From assembly GCA_945895265.1 (NCBI GenBank), contig CAMDEF010000007.1:1-64000 (forward strand): 64,000 nt of DNA, in the 5' to 3' direction. The notes beneath the pieces are model-generated. The model ran no database searches and was not told the origin of the DNA. It saw only the letters and a list, made by a program, of their open reading frames with translations. This document shows, piece after piece, positions 35,252 through 44,241 of the stretch. The stretch is from Bordetella parapertussis (GTDB lineage: Bacteria; Pseudomonadota; Gammaproteobacteria; Burkholderiales; Burkholderiaceae_B). The translations under genes and the position numbers were made by a program. The first letter of the stretch is position 1; every line of letters begins with the position of its first letter.

Positions 35252-35881
35252 ATGTCGATCGCAGATCTGCGGCAAAGCTACGAAAAAGGGATCCTGCTTG
35301 AGCAGGACGCCAAAGCCTCTCCGTTTGAGCAGTTCGGCCTTTGGTTCGAGCAAGCGCTCGAGCAAAACGTCCCTGAACCCACCACGATGACCTTGGCCAC
35401 AGCCGACGCGCAAGGGCGACCCTCAGCGAGAATCGTTCTGCTCAAGGGTTTTGACGAAGCGGGCTTCGTGTTCTATACCAACTACAACTCGCGCAAGGGC
35501 CAGGATTTGGCTGTGCAGCCCTGGGCTAGTCTGAATTTTTTTTGGCAGCCGCTTGAGCGTCAGGTTCGCATAAACGGGCTGATCGACAAGGTGTCTGCAC
35601 AAGAGTCTGACGAGTATTTTCACAGCCGCCCACTCGGTTCGCGTTTGGGCGCCTGGGTATCTGCGCAAAGCCAACCCACAACACTTGCTGCACTCGAGGC
35701 CAATACCGCGACCGTACAACAAAAATATGGCGATCAACCACCTCGCCCTCCCCACTGGGGCGGCTATCGTTTAGCGCCTGAGTATTTTGAATTTTGGCAG
35801 GGGCGCCCTTCACGCTTGCACGACCGCCTTACCTATCAACGCTCTGGCACCAGCTGGGCACTCGAACGTATCTCTCCATAA
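35252..35881 (+). CDS. pdxH: Pyridoxine/pyridoxamine 5'-phosphate oxidase
   Basis: 209 residues, the usual PdxH length. [27 protein letters not shown] and [13 protein letters not shown] contain the FMN-binding residues (only short parts named here: [15 protein letters not shown]), and the C-terminal [16 protein letters not shown] with RLHDR is the PLP-binding end. It makes pyridoxal phosphate from PNP or PMP with FMN and oxygen. The flavin reductase gene starts 1 bp after its stop. Confidence 0.95.
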   Translation: MSIADLRQSYEKGILLEQDAKASPFEQFGLWFEQALEQNVPEPTTMTLATADAQGRPSARIVLLKGFDEAGFVFYTNYNSRKGQDLAVQPWASLNFFWQPLERQVRINGLIDKVSAQESDEYFHSRPLGSRLGAWVSAQSQPTTLAALEANTATVQQKYGDQPPRPPHWGGYRLAPEYFEFWQGRPSRLHDRLTYQRSGTSWALERISP

Positions 35882-35882
35882 C

Positions 35883-36389
35883 ATGACAGCCTCTGCACCA
35901 ACTTTTGATTCTGCCTTTTTTCGGGCGACCCTCGGCCGCTTTCCGACCGGCGTAGCTGTCATCACCGCAAGCCTTCCAGGCCAAGCGCCTGTTGGGCTGA
36001 CTGTCAGTTCGTTTAACTCAGTGTCCCTCGAGCCGCCACTCGTACTTTTTAGTTTGTCGCGCGGCTCGTCATCCATGGCGACCATGCAAGACTGCCATCG
36101 CTATGTGATCCATGTCATGAGTCACGAGCAGCTTGGGGTCTCTCATCGCTTTACCCGAGGCACTCCGGCAGAACGGTTTGCCAGTATGCCACTCGTCAAA
36201 GCGCCAGGCGGCTCACCTCGCCTTGACCTGCCCTGTGCCGCCTGGTTTGAATGCTTCAACCGCAATCGCTACGACGAAGGCGATCACATTATTTTTATTG
36301 GCGAAGTCGAACACTGCGAGCGCTCAGAGGCCTTACCTTTGGTGTACCACGCGGGTGGTTACGACCTCACTCCAAACCTTCAAAAATAA
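35883..36389 (+). CDS. Flavin reductase family protein
   Basis: 168 residues with the flavin reductase-like split beta-barrel: RATLGRFPTGVAVITA, GLTVSSFNSVSLEPPLVLFS and the HIIFIGEVEH end. Such proteins reduce FMN or FAD with NAD(P)H for a monooxygenase partner. It begins 1 bp after pdxH and 9 bp before the FAD oxidoreductase gene, which indicates an operon. The frame is open further upstream within pdxH, but the family N-terminus fits this ATG. Confidence 0.88.
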   Translation: MTASAPTFDSAFFRATLGRFPTGVAVITASLPGQAPVGLTVSSFNSVSLEPPLVLFSLSRGSSSMATMQDCHRYVIHVMSHEQLGVSHRFTRGTPAERFASMPLVKAPGGSPRLDLPCAAWFECFNRNRYDEGDHIIFIGEVEHCERSEALPLVYHAGGYDLTPNLQK

Positions 36390-36398
36390 ACCGAAGTC

Positions 36399-37523
36399 AT
36401 GAGCGCAGATATTGATTGCATAGTGGTCGGTGCGGGTGTGGTCGGTTTGGCCATCGCCCGAGCGCTCGCCCAAAGCGGGCGAGAAGTGATGGTGGTTGAA
36501 GCGGCCGAAGGTATTGGCACCGGCACCAGCGCACGTAACTCAGAGGTGATTCACGCGGGTATTTATTACCCCGCTGGCAGCCTCAAAGCACGTTTGTGCG
36601 TTGAAGGTCGCCACCTTCTGTACGCCTACTGCGCTGAACATGGTGTGAAGCATAAGCGCTTGGGCAAACTGATCGTCGCCACTAGCGAGGACGAGATTCC
36701 GACACTCACTGATATCCTAAAAAAAGCGCATGTCAACGGCGTGACGGATATGGAGCTCTTATCAGCGACACAAGCGCAGGCACTCGAACCTGCTCTGTTC
36801 TGTACAGCGGCGTTGTTTTCGCCTTCGACTGGGATCATCGACAGCCATGGGTTGATGCTGGCCTATCAAGGCGATGCCGAAAACGCTGGAGCGCAGTGCG
36901 TGTTTCACACCCCACTTTTATCGGGCAGTGTGCGCAGCGATGGTGGGTTTGATTTGCAGTTTGGCGGGGCCGAGGCTATGGCGCTCTCGTGCAACGTGCT
37001 GATCAACGCCTCAGGCCTGCACGCGCCCACGTTGGCACGCAAAATCAAAGGGATACCAGCCTCGTCGATCCCAACAGAATACCTATGCAAAGGCAGCTAC
37101 TTTAGTCTGCAAGGTCGCGCACCTTTCAATCATCTGATTTACCCGACTCCGCACCATGCAGGCTTGGGCGTGCACCTCACGCTCGACCTTGGGGGGCAAG
37201 CAAAATTTGGCCCTGACGTGCAATGGATCGCTCAAGTGGATTACACGGTCGACCCAGCGCGTTGCGAAGGTTTTTACGAAGCAGTGCGCACCTATTGGCC
37301 GGGCATGAAAGACGGCACCTTGTCGCCAAGCTACTCTGGCATTCGTCCCAAGATTTCTGGGCCGCACGAACCCGCAGCAGATTTCATGATTGCTGGGCCC
37401 GCAACGCATGGGGTACCGGGCCTTGTGAATTTATTTGGTATCGAATCACCGGGCTTGACCTCTAGCCTGGCTATCGCAAAAGAGACCCTTGTATGCCTAT
37501 CCATGACTTCAGCCGGATCTTAG
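36399..37523 (+). CDS. FAD-dependent oxidoreductase, L-2-hydroxyglutarate oxidase-like (DAO family)
   Basis: 374 residues. The dinucleotide motif [15 protein letters not shown] is followed by [18 protein letters not shown], characteristic of the LhgO/L2HGDH group, and the C-terminal [20 protein letters not shown] closes the FAD site. The family oxidises L-2-hydroxyglutarate or related 2-hydroxyacids and passes electrons to quinones. A role near glutarate catabolism (gcdH is 5 kb downstream) would make sense but is inferred. Confidence 0.85.
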   Translation: MSADIDCIVVGAGVVGLAIARALAQSGREVMVVEAAEGIGTGTSARNSEVIHAGIYYPAGSLKARLCVEGRHLLYAYCAEHGVKHKRLGKLIVATSEDEIPTLTDILKKAHVNGVTDMELLSATQAQALEPALFCTAALFSPSTGIIDSHGLMLAYQGDAENAGAQCVFHTPLLSGSVRSDGGFDLQFGGAEAMALSCNVLINASGLHAPTLARKIKGIPASSIPTEYLCKGSYFSLQGRAPFNHLIYPTPHHAGLGVHLTLDLGGQAKFGPDVQWIAQVDYTVDPARCEGFYEAVRTYWPGMKDGTLSPSYSGIRPKISGPHEPAADFMIAGPATHGVPGLVNLFGIESPGLTSSLAIAKETLVCLSMTSAGS

Positions 37524-37599
37524 GCTGCCCTGACCACCCTGGCATCATTTATCACGTCAGCGGTCTGCTCCTTAAGCCTCAAGGCAACATTTTTCGCTC

Positions 37600-39288
37600 A
37601 TGCTAAATCACACTCTCGCAGCAGAGCATCCTGTTCCAGACGCGCACGGGATTAATTTATTTCACGCAGACGCCGCACGTGACCTTTTGGCTTGTTATCT
37701 GCCAAAAGATTTGCATCAACATTTGCTGCCGCACTTACAGCGACTTGGTGCCTTAGCCGGCTCTTTGCTCGACGATCTGGCTGGCGCGGCAGACAAACAT
37801 CCCCCAACGCTTTCAGTGCGCACGCGTGCGGGCATTGACGCCTCGCAGGTCAACAAACACCCAGCTTACATCGAGCTTGAGCGTTACGCGTACAGCGAAT
37901 TCGGCTTAGCCGCAATGTCGCACCGAGGTGGCGTGTTGAACTGGCCCACAGCCATGCCACCGGCTGCCAAATACGCGCTCACGTATTTATTTGTGCAAGC
38001 GGAGTTTGGTTTATGCTGCCCCGTCAGCATGACTGACTCGTTGGCTCGCACTCTGCGTAAATTTGGCGACCCTGCGCTCGTCGAAAAAGTTTTGCCAATG
38101 GTCACGACCCAAGACTTTGATGCCTTGCATCAGGGCGCCATGTTTATGACTGAACAAGGTGCTGGCTCAGACGTGAGCGCCACCGCCACGCAAGCGACTC
38201 TAACAGCCGACGGCAACTGGTCCCTCACGGGCGATAAGTGGTTTTGTTCGAACCCTGATGCTGGGTTTGCAATGGTGCTTGCACGCTCTGAAAACGTCGC
38301 TGGGCTCAAAGGCGTATCGCTGTTTTTACTGCCGCGTACGCTTGCCGATGGCACCCACAACCATTATCGGATTTTGCGTTTAAAAGATAAGTTGGGCACT
38401 CGCTCGATGGCGAGCGGTGAGATCCGGCTTGAAGGGGCGTTTGCGTGGCTAGTGGGCGAGCGCGGTCAAGGCTTTCAACACATGGCCGACATGATCAATA
38501 ACTCGCGCCTGTCAAACGGTGTACGTGCCGCGGGTTTGATGCGACGCGCACTAACCGAAGCACTTTATATTGCCAAGCATCGTCAGGCTTTTGGTAAACG
38601 CCTGATCGACATGCCCTTGATGCAACGCCAGCTCAGCAAAATGGCTCTGGCCACTGAGCAAGCGCGCACCATGGTGTACCAAACAGCGCAAGCACTGGCC
38701 GCAGCAGATCAAGACTCGAGCAAACGCCCCTTGATGCGCATCATGACGCCTTTAATCAAATTTCGGGCCTGTCGCGATGCACGCAAAGTTGCAGGCGATG
38801 CGATGGAAGTCCGCGGGGGTTGCGGCTATATCGAAGAATGGAGCGACCCGCGGATCTTACGCGACGCCCACCTCGGCTCAATTTGGGAAGGCACCAGCAA
38901 CATTGTCGCGCTCGATGTCATTCGGGCCATTCAACGTGAGGCGTCACTGCCCGCGTTACGCGAACATGTTCAAGCGCTCTTGGCCCAGGGCACACCAGTC
39001 AGCCAAGCGCTTGCAGTGCTGCAAGCCGAACGCATCGACCAAGCTTTCGCATACGCGGCCACAGTCGCCAACGAAAATCGCTCTGAACAGGCTCGTCAAG
39101 CCGCCACGGGGCTCTATCACGTGGTCACCATGGCCGCCATGCGCTGGGAGGCCAAGCAGGCCAACATGCCCATGCGCAGCCATTTGGCAGACCTCATCCT
39201 CAAGCATCGTTTAGCCGCTCGGGATCCCCTTCAAAGCGACAACTTGACTGACGCCGCGTTGTGCGTTTGGCTCTCTCAGACGGTCTAA
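37600..39288 (+). CDS. Acyl-CoA dehydrogenase, AidB-type
   Basis: 562 residues, longer than standard 380-residue acyl-CoA dehydrogenases. MTEQGAGSDVSATATQA, KWFCSNPDAGFAMVLAR, RLKDKLGTRSMASGEIRL and GSIWEGTSNIVALDVIRAI align by eye with E. coli AidB, which binds DNA and has weak isovaleryl-CoA dehydrogenase activity. The extended C-terminus is consistent with that clade. The in vivo reaction is unknown. No gene partner for alkylation repair is present; it sits among flavoprotein and acyl-CoA genes. Confidence 0.85.
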   Translation: MLNHTLAAEHPVPDAHGINLFHADAARDLLACYLPKDLHQHLLPHLQRLGALAGSLLDDLAGAADKHPPTLSVRTRAGIDASQVNKHPAYIELERYAYSEFGLAAMSHRGGVLNWPTAMPPAAKYALTYLFVQAEFGLCCPVSMTDSLARTLRKFGDPALVEKVLPMVTTQDFDALHQGAMFMTEQGAGSDVSATATQATLTADGNWSLTGDKWFCSNPDAGFAMVLARSENVAGLKGVSLFLLPRTLADGTHNHYRILRLKDKLGTRSMASGEIRLEGAFAWLVGERGQGFQHMADMINNSRLSNGVRAAGLMRRALTEALYIAKHRQAFGKRLIDMPLMQRQLSKMALATEQARTMVYQTAQALAAADQDSSKRPLMRIMTPLIKFRACRDARKVAGDAMEVRGGCGYIEEWSDPRILRDAHLGSIWEGTSNIVALDVIRAIQREASLPALREHVQALLAQGTPVSQALAVLQAERIDQAFAYAATVANENRSEQARQAATGLYHVVTMAAMRWEAKQANMPMRSHLADLILKHRLAARDPLQSDNLTDAALCVWLSQTV

Positions 39289-39352
39289 AATCCCCTCCGA
39301 CACGATATGATGTCGGATTACCTCACTTCGCCCCATCACCAGAGCAAAAATC

Positions 39353-41041
39353 ATGAGCCAAGCCCCTTCTGCCAGTTCCCCACGCACCGGTGGTCAACTT
39401 CTTGTTGGTCAGCTCGTCAGTCACGGCGTCAAACACGTGTTTTGCGTACCCGGCGAAAGCTTTCTGGCAGTACTCGATGCGTTGGTCGATGTCAGCATCG
39501 AAGTGACAGTGTGTCGTCAAGAAGGCGGCGCAGCCATGATGGCCGCAGCCCAAGGTCAATTAAATGGCGAGCCCGGCATTTGCATGGTGACACGCGGCCC
39601 AGGCGCCTCAAACGCCTTAGCCGGCATTCACATCGCTAAACAAGATTCGACCCCGCTGATCGTCTTTGTCGGTCAAATCGAGCGCGGCATGCGCGAACGC
39701 GAAGCCTTTCAAGAGATGGATTACCGTGCAGTCTTTGGCACCGCAGCCAAATGGGCAACCGAAATTGATGACCCAGCACGTATCCCAGAAATTCTTTCGC
39801 GCGCTTTTCATGTCGCTACCTCGGGGCGTCCAGGCCCAGTCGTGATCGCCTTACCCGAAGACATGTTGGTCGAACTTGCAACCGCGCCAGATGCCCCGCA
39901 CTACGAAGCGGTAGATTCTGCCCCCACAAAAGGGCAAATGGCAGATTTGGCTGCACGCCTGGCCAAAGCTAAAGCACCGGTGGCGATTTTGGGTGGTACC
40001 CGCTGGAACGCTCAAGCCGTTAACGACTTTGTTGCCTTTGCTGAACGCTGCAAACTACCGGTCGCAGTATCCTTCAGACGCCAGATGCTGTTCCCGGCCA
40101 ACCACCCCTGTTTTATCGGTGACGTCGGCATTGGCTTGAATCCGGCGTTGCTCAAACGAGTTGCCGAAGCTGACCTGGTGTTGTTAGTCGGCGGTCGCAT
40201 GTCAGAGATGCCTAGCCAGGCCTACACCCTGTTTGATATCCCTGTGCCCAAACAAACGCTAGTGCACGTTCACCCAGATAGCGGCGAACTCGGCCGCGTC
40301 TACCGTGCGGCGCTGGCGATTAACGCCTCACCAATTTCGTTCGCCTCAGAGTTAGCGTTAGTTGCGACACCAGCCTCACAGCCTTGGGCTGCAGAGACTG
40401 CCACCATGCATCAAAGCTATCTGGCCTGGAGCGACCCTGCCCCGATCAAAACACCTGGCACCCTGCAAATGGGCGGCGTCATGGAGTATCTCGAGGCCAA
40501 CTTACCCGCCGATGCCATTATGGCCAACGGCGCAGGTAACTTCGCCACCTGGCTGCATCGCTTTCACCGCTTCACTCAGTTCGCCACCCAAATCGCACCG
40601 ACCTCGGGCTCGATGGGTTATGGCTTACCCGCCGCTGTCGGCGCCAAGCGTCTGTGGCCCGAAAGAACTGTGGTCTGCTTTGCAGGCGACGGCTGCTTCA
40701 TGATGCACGGGCAAGAGTTTGCGACGGCTGTGCAATACAACTTACCGATTATTGTGTTGATCATCGATAACGGTATGTACGGCACCATCCGGATGCATCA
40801 AGAAAAACACTATCCAGGTCGCGTTTCGGCAACCAAACTGCAAAATCCTGATTTCGCTGCCTACGCGCGCGCCTTTGGTGGCCATGGCGAACGTGTCGAA
40901 ACGACCGAACAGTTTGGCCCCGCTTACGAACGCGCGGTGGCGAGCAAGCAACCGGCAATCATTCATTGTCTGATTGATCCTGAAACCATTACGCCAACCA
41001 CCACCATTTCAAAATTACGGGCGGCCGCACTCAAAAAATAA
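39353..41041 (+). CDS. Thiamine-pyrophosphate enzyme, acetolactate synthase large-subunit-like
   Basis: 562 residues with the three-domain layout of TPP decarboxylases: the N-terminal PYR domain with the catalytic glutamate in VCRQEGGAAMMAA, a central domain, and the PP domain with GDGCFMMHGQEFATA and DNGMYG binding Mg-TPP. It resembles IlvB-like proteins lacking a regulatory subunit; no ilvN gene is near. Possible substrates include 2-keto acids or oxalyl-CoA-like compounds. A hairpin follows the stop. Confidence 0.85.
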   Translation: MSQAPSASSPRTGGQLLVGQLVSHGVKHVFCVPGESFLAVLDALVDVSIEVTVCRQEGGAAMMAAAQGQLNGEPGICMVTRGPGASNALAGIHIAKQDSTPLIVFVGQIERGMREREAFQEMDYRAVFGTAAKWATEIDDPARIPEILSRAFHVATSGRPGPVVIALPEDMLVELATAPDAPHYEAVDSAPTKGQMADLAARLAKAKAPVAILGGTRWNAQAVNDFVAFAERCKLPVAVSFRRQMLFPANHPCFIGDVGIGLNPALLKRVAEADLVLLVGGRMSEMPSQAYTLFDIPVPKQTLVHVHPDSGELGRVYRAALAINASPISFASELALVATPASQPWAAETATMHQSYLAWSDPAPIKTPGTLQMGGVMEYLEANLPADAIMANGAGNFATWLHRFHRFTQFATQIAPTSGSMGYGLPAAVGAKRLWPERTVVCFAGDGCFMMHGQEFATAVQYNLPIIVLIIDNGMYGTIRMHQEKHYPGRVSATKLQNPDFAAYARAFGGHGERVETTEQFGPAYERAVASKQPAIIHCLIDPETITPTTTISKLRAAALKK

Positions 41042-41051
41042 TTTCACGGCG

Positions 41052-41076
41052 CACCCCAATCAACCCGGGGTGTTTC
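41052..41076 (+). terminator. Probable terminator after the TPP-enzyme gene
   Basis: CACCCC (41052-41057) pairs with GGGGTG (41067-41072) with a 9-nt loop, followed by TTTCT. The U-run is short, so termination may be partial. It lies 10 bp after the stop codon. Confidence 0.5.
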
Positions 41077-41129
41077 TCTAGACTTTCAAGAGACTCGGTC
41101 AGTCACGACTCTGCAAGCAGTTTGCGCCG

Positions 41130-41152
41130 AGGGGTATCTCAGATGCCCCTCT
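41130..41152. promoter_or_regulatory. 23-bp near-perfect palindrome upstream of gcdH
   Basis: GAGGGGTATCT-C-AGATGCCCCTC is a dyad with 11-bp arms containing a single T-G mismatch. It is centred at 41141, about 112 bp before the gcdH ATG, in a gene-free stretch of 211 bp. No T-run follows, so an operator or an RNA hairpin in the leader is more likely than a terminator. Confidence 0.5.
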
Positions 41153-41252
41153 ACAAATTGCTCAAAGGCACAGTAAGCACTTGTGTGTGGGTATTGCAAA
41201 CAGCCTAGACCGAGCCTTGGTATCGTTCAATTATTACCTTTAGGAGCACGAC

Positions 41253-42446
41253 ATGGCCACTGAAGCCTCATTTAACTGGGAAGATCCCCTCTTGCTGGAC
41301 AGCCAGCTTACTGACGAAGAGCGCATGGTGCGCGACGCAGCGCGTTCGTACTGCCAAGACAAACTGTTACCGCGTGTGGTCAATGCCTTTCGCAACGAAC
41401 AAACTGACGTTGAGATTTTTCCTGAGATGGGTGAGCTTGGCCTGTTAGGCGCAACAATCCCCACTCAATACGGCGGCTCAGGCTTGAACTATGTCAGCTA
41501 CGGGCTGATCGCACGCGAAGTCGAACGCGTTGACTCGGGCTATCGCTCGATGATGTCTGTGCAATCATCGCTTGTGATGTTACCGATCAACGAATTTGGA
41601 AGCGAAGAGCAAAAGCAAAAATATTTGCCCAAGCTTGCCCGCGGCGAGTGGATTGGTTGTTTCGGTCTGACAGAACCCGATCATGGCTCTGACCCAGCAG
41701 GCATGGAAACCCGCGCAGTAAAGACCGCCAACGGCTATACGGTGACCGGCAACAAAATGTGGATTTCGAACTCGCCGATTGCCGACGTATTCGTTGTTTG
41801 GGGCAAATGCGTAGGCGGTGACTACGACGGCCGCATTCGTGGCTTCATCCTTGAGAAAGGCATGAAAGGCCTGTCAGCACCAGCCATCCACGGCAAGGTC
41901 GGTTTGCGCGCCTCGATCACAGGCGAAATCGTCATGGACGGCGTTGAGATCGGCGACGAACAAATGTTGCCAGGCGTGTCGGGCTTGAAGGGCCCCTTTA
42001 CCTGCTTGAACTCAGCGCGCTTTGGGATTGCCTGGGGTGCACTCGGTGCGGCAGAATTCTGCTGGCACATGGCGCGTCAGTACACGCTTGACCGCAAACA
42101 GTTTGGTCGCCCCTTGGCTGCCAACCAACTGATCCAGAAAAAACTGGCCGATATGCAAACCGAGATCACACTCGCCTTGCAAGGCTGCCTACGCTTAGGT
42201 CGCATGAAAGACGAAGGCACAGCCGCCGTTGAAATCACCTCGATCATGAAGCGCAACTCATGCGGCAAGTCGCTTGACATCGCCCGCATGGCGCGCGACA
42301 TGCTGGGTGGCAACGGTATCTCGGATGAGTACGGTGTGGCCCGTCACTTGGTCAATCTTGAAGTCGTGAATACCTACGAAGGCACCCACGATGTGCACGC
42401 CCTGATTTTAGGTCGCGCGCAAACAGGGATTCAAGCGTTCTTCTAA
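41253..42446 (+). CDS. gcdH: Glutaryl-CoA dehydrogenase
   Basis: 397 residues. [30 protein letters not shown] and the catalytic glutamate in [17 protein letters not shown], together with the N-terminal FNWEDPLLL, are specific features of glutaryl-CoA dehydrogenases. It oxidises and decarboxylates glutaryl-CoA to crotonyl-CoA in lysine, tryptophan and glutarate degradation. TAGGAG lies 8 nt before the ATG. It has its own leader region with a palindrome and ends in a strong terminator. Confidence 0.93.
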   Translation: MATEASFNWEDPLLLDSQLTDEERMVRDAARSYCQDKLLPRVVNAFRNEQTDVEIFPEMGELGLLGATIPTQYGGSGLNYVSYGLIAREVERVDSGYRSMMSVQSSLVMLPINEFGSEEQKQKYLPKLARGEWIGCFGLTEPDHGSDPAGMETRAVKTANGYTVTGNKMWISNSPIADVFVVWGKCVGGDYDGRIRGFILEKGMKGLSAPAIHGKVGLRASITGEIVMDGVEIGDEQMLPGVSGLKGPFTCLNSARFGIAWGALGAAEFCWHMARQYTLDRKQFGRPLAANQLIQKKLADMQTEITLALQGCLRLGRMKDEGTAAVEITSIMKRNSCGKSLDIARMARDMLGGNGISDEYGVARHLVNLEVVNTYEGTHDVHALILGRAQTGIQAFF

Positions 42447-42469
42447 GCCGGTTTCACTGCTCGTTCAAA

Positions 42470-42507
42470 AGCGGCGTGCGTCTTTCAAGGCGCACGCTGC
42501 TTTTTTT
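42470..42507 (+). terminator. Strong rho-independent terminator after gcdH (bidirectional)
   Basis: An 11-bp stem, AGCGGCGTGCG (42470-42480) with CGCACGCTGCT (42491-42501) including one G-U pair, has a 10-nt loop and is followed by TTTTTTT. AAAA precedes it, so it can also stop hipA transcripts from the opposite strand. Confidence 0.9.
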
Positions 42508-42512
42508 GATTC

Positions 42513-43745
42513 TTATAAATTAAATGCTGGTTCCATTAGTGCAATCTCTGCAGAGCTCAGTTTCAAACTACGCGCTTGCGATTTCCAGGTCTGTACAACC
42601 GACCTCACTTCAAGAATGATTCTTTGCGCCTGTGAGGCGTTGAGATCGTAGTAAGAAGCGGTACTCAGGACGAGCTCCAAATCAGGTCGGCTCGTCGCAG
42701 CATCCAGATTTAGTACGTGATCCGCCTTTGCTAAATTTGGATTGACGTCAAACGCTGGCGACAATCGCCAGTTTTTTCCGTCAAACAAAAAACCGTGATT
42801 ACGCAAATGATCATCGCGGTTCGATACGCAGACGTTAAACACAACTCGACGAAATAACTGTTCAAGGTCATGCTTAAGCGTTGCTGGATTGCCTTTCGTT
42901 AACAGCAATCTTGCGAGATCGACATAACTACTACCCTCGCTGTCTTGTCGCCCTAACATGGTCATAGCCGAAGCGTAGAACAACCGACGACCCTGTAATC
43001 GATCAAAACGCTTCACGCAAAACGTATGGAAGTATTTGCCGAATTTAAAGACCTTGGCATCAGGCACTTCAATCTTGGCTTGCACGGCCAGCGTGTGTAC
43101 CACGCCCTCCCATCCACCGATATCCATGTCGTCTTCGCGCGATGGAAACTTCGCAATCCACAACGATCCATCGTTCTGAGTGAAGTTTGCTTTCGGACGA
43201 GCGCCCCCAAGCGATGCGCCTGGCACTACGAGTACGCTGAGCCACCGACGTAAAGCGCTCAGGTTGTCGATACGTTTATGACTCAGTTCATCAGCAACGA
43301 GTTCGAGTTCAGCCAGTTGCGCTAGGGGTGGTGCAGACAGGCAGTGTTGACTGACAAACTGGTCATGCGAAGCTGGCCGCAAGCGCAAGGCCCCTTGACG
43401 TGTTAGGTCTTGCACGCCCGCCATGAAATCCCATTCATACAAATTTCGAGGCTTACGCTTTTCATCTTGCGCCTCAAGCATTTCTCTGCGTTTCATTAGC
43501 GTTTGCCCCCAACGATCGGGCGAACCATCAAAAAAACATCCAAAGTTGCCAGCATCTTTATTCGGAAAATAAACCCCTTGGCTCAAAGGTAAGTCTGGAT
43601 CAATCGCAAAGCGACCAGAGTAGGTTAGCCAATCTTTAGAGTACTCAAAGCGCAACTGCCCATGATCATTCGAGATGGACCCGACCAGCATTGGCTTTGC
43701 GCAGAACTGTGCGTCCAGCCAGACTTCAAGTTGTTCGACGGGCAT
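42513..43745 (-). CDS. hipA: HipA-family Ser/Thr kinase toxin
   Basis: 410 residues. The N-terminal HipA subdomain ends in FFDGSPDRWGQTLMKRRE; the kinase core carries ASLGGARPKANF (Gly-rich activation/ATP loop), the catalytic loop SNRDDHLRNHGFL with the catalytic aspartate, and the DFG-equivalent SPAFDVNP. HipA kinases phosphorylate aminoacyl-tRNA synthetases or similar targets and block growth. I start it at the ATG at 43745, overlapping hipB by 20 bp. It is about the length of E. coli HipA (440). Confidence 0.9.
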   Translation of the reverse strand: MPVEQLEVWLDAQFCAKPMLVGSISNDHGQLRFEYSKDWLTYSGRFAIDPDLPLSQGVYFPNKDAGNFGCFFDGSPDRWGQTLMKRREMLEAQDEKRKPRNLYEWDFMAGVQDLTRQGALRLRPASHDQFVSQHCLSAPPLAQLAELELVADELSHKRIDNLSALRRWLSVLVVPGASLGGARPKANFTQNDGSLWIAKFPSREDDMDIGGWEGVVHTLAVQAKIEVPDAKVFKFGKYFHTFCVKRFDRLQGRRLFYASAMTMLGRQDSEGSSYVDLARLLLTKGNPATLKHDLEQLFRRVVFNVCVSNRDDHLRNHGFLFDGKNWRLSPAFDVNPNLAKADHVLNLDAATSRPDLELVLSTASYYDLNASQAQRIILEVRSVVQTWKSQARSLKLSSAEIALMEPAFNL

Positions 43746-44046
43746 GTGGGGTTCTTCCGTGAGGCAAGTCAAGATCTTGCAAACTGCGACCGAGGCGATC
43801 TTCTTTAGCGATCAGACCCAAATCCTCTTCTAGTTGCAAGGTGGCCAGCACCCTCAAATACGTAACCATCAAGACAGAGGGATCGCCTCGCTCAACACGA
43901 TAAAGCGTCATGCGCGAAATCGACGAGCGAGCCGCGACAGTTTCTGATGAAAACTTACGCCGCATTCGGGCAAGGCGCAACCGCTCACCAAGCTCAGTCA
44001 AGAGTCGTTCTTCGCTTGGATAAACAGGTTGTTTTTTACTAGGCAT
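43726..44046 (-). CDS. hipB: HipB-family antitoxin, XRE-type regulator
   Basis: 106 residues. The Cro/CI helix-turn-helix covers about residues 18-72 (LGERLRLARMRRKFSSETVA, SRMTLYRVERGDPS). HipB neutralises HipA and represses its own operon. No Shine-Dalgarno sequence precedes the ATG; a -10-like TAATAT ends only about 6 nt upstream, so the mRNA may be leaderless. A long dyad directly abuts the start codon. The C-terminal tail is Arg/His-rich and is encoded in part by the overlap with hipA. Confidence 0.9.
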   Translation of the reverse strand: MPSKKQPVYPSEERLLTELGERLRLARMRRKFSSETVAARSSISRMTLYRVERGDPSVLMVTYLRVLATLQLEEDLGLIAKEDRLGRSLQDLDLPHGRTPHARRTT

Positions 44047-44089
44047 ATCACATATTAGACAAAAATGATTTATTTGTCTAACTTGTGAT
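44047..44089 (-). promoter_or_regulatory. hipBA operator/promoter: 17-bp inverted repeat
   Basis: The arms 44047-44063 and 44073-44089 match at 15 of 17 positions as an inverted repeat (core TTAGACAAA / TTTGTCTAA, outer ATCACA / TGTGAT) with a 9-bp spacer. The dyad touches the hipB ATG and covers a possible promoter (TTAGAC, 18 bp, TAATAT on the minus strand). Autorepression by HipB-HipA is the expected use; that is inferred from the family. Confidence 0.8.
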
Positions 44090-44241
44090 ACAAATTAAAG
44101 ATCAAATGTTATCGTTGAATTCATCATCGTTGGATAGAAGCTTGATAGTTGAGCTCCACTGCGATCTTTGGACGACACCGTGATCACTGAGTCCGACCTT
44201 GATCGTCGGACACTCTAGCAGTCGCCTGAAATACGCGATGC

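Noticed and set aside
44191..44211. GTCCGAC/GTCGGAC hairpin after tsaC as terminator
   Set aside because: There is no T-run on either strand. It is kept only as a remark in the tsaC entry.
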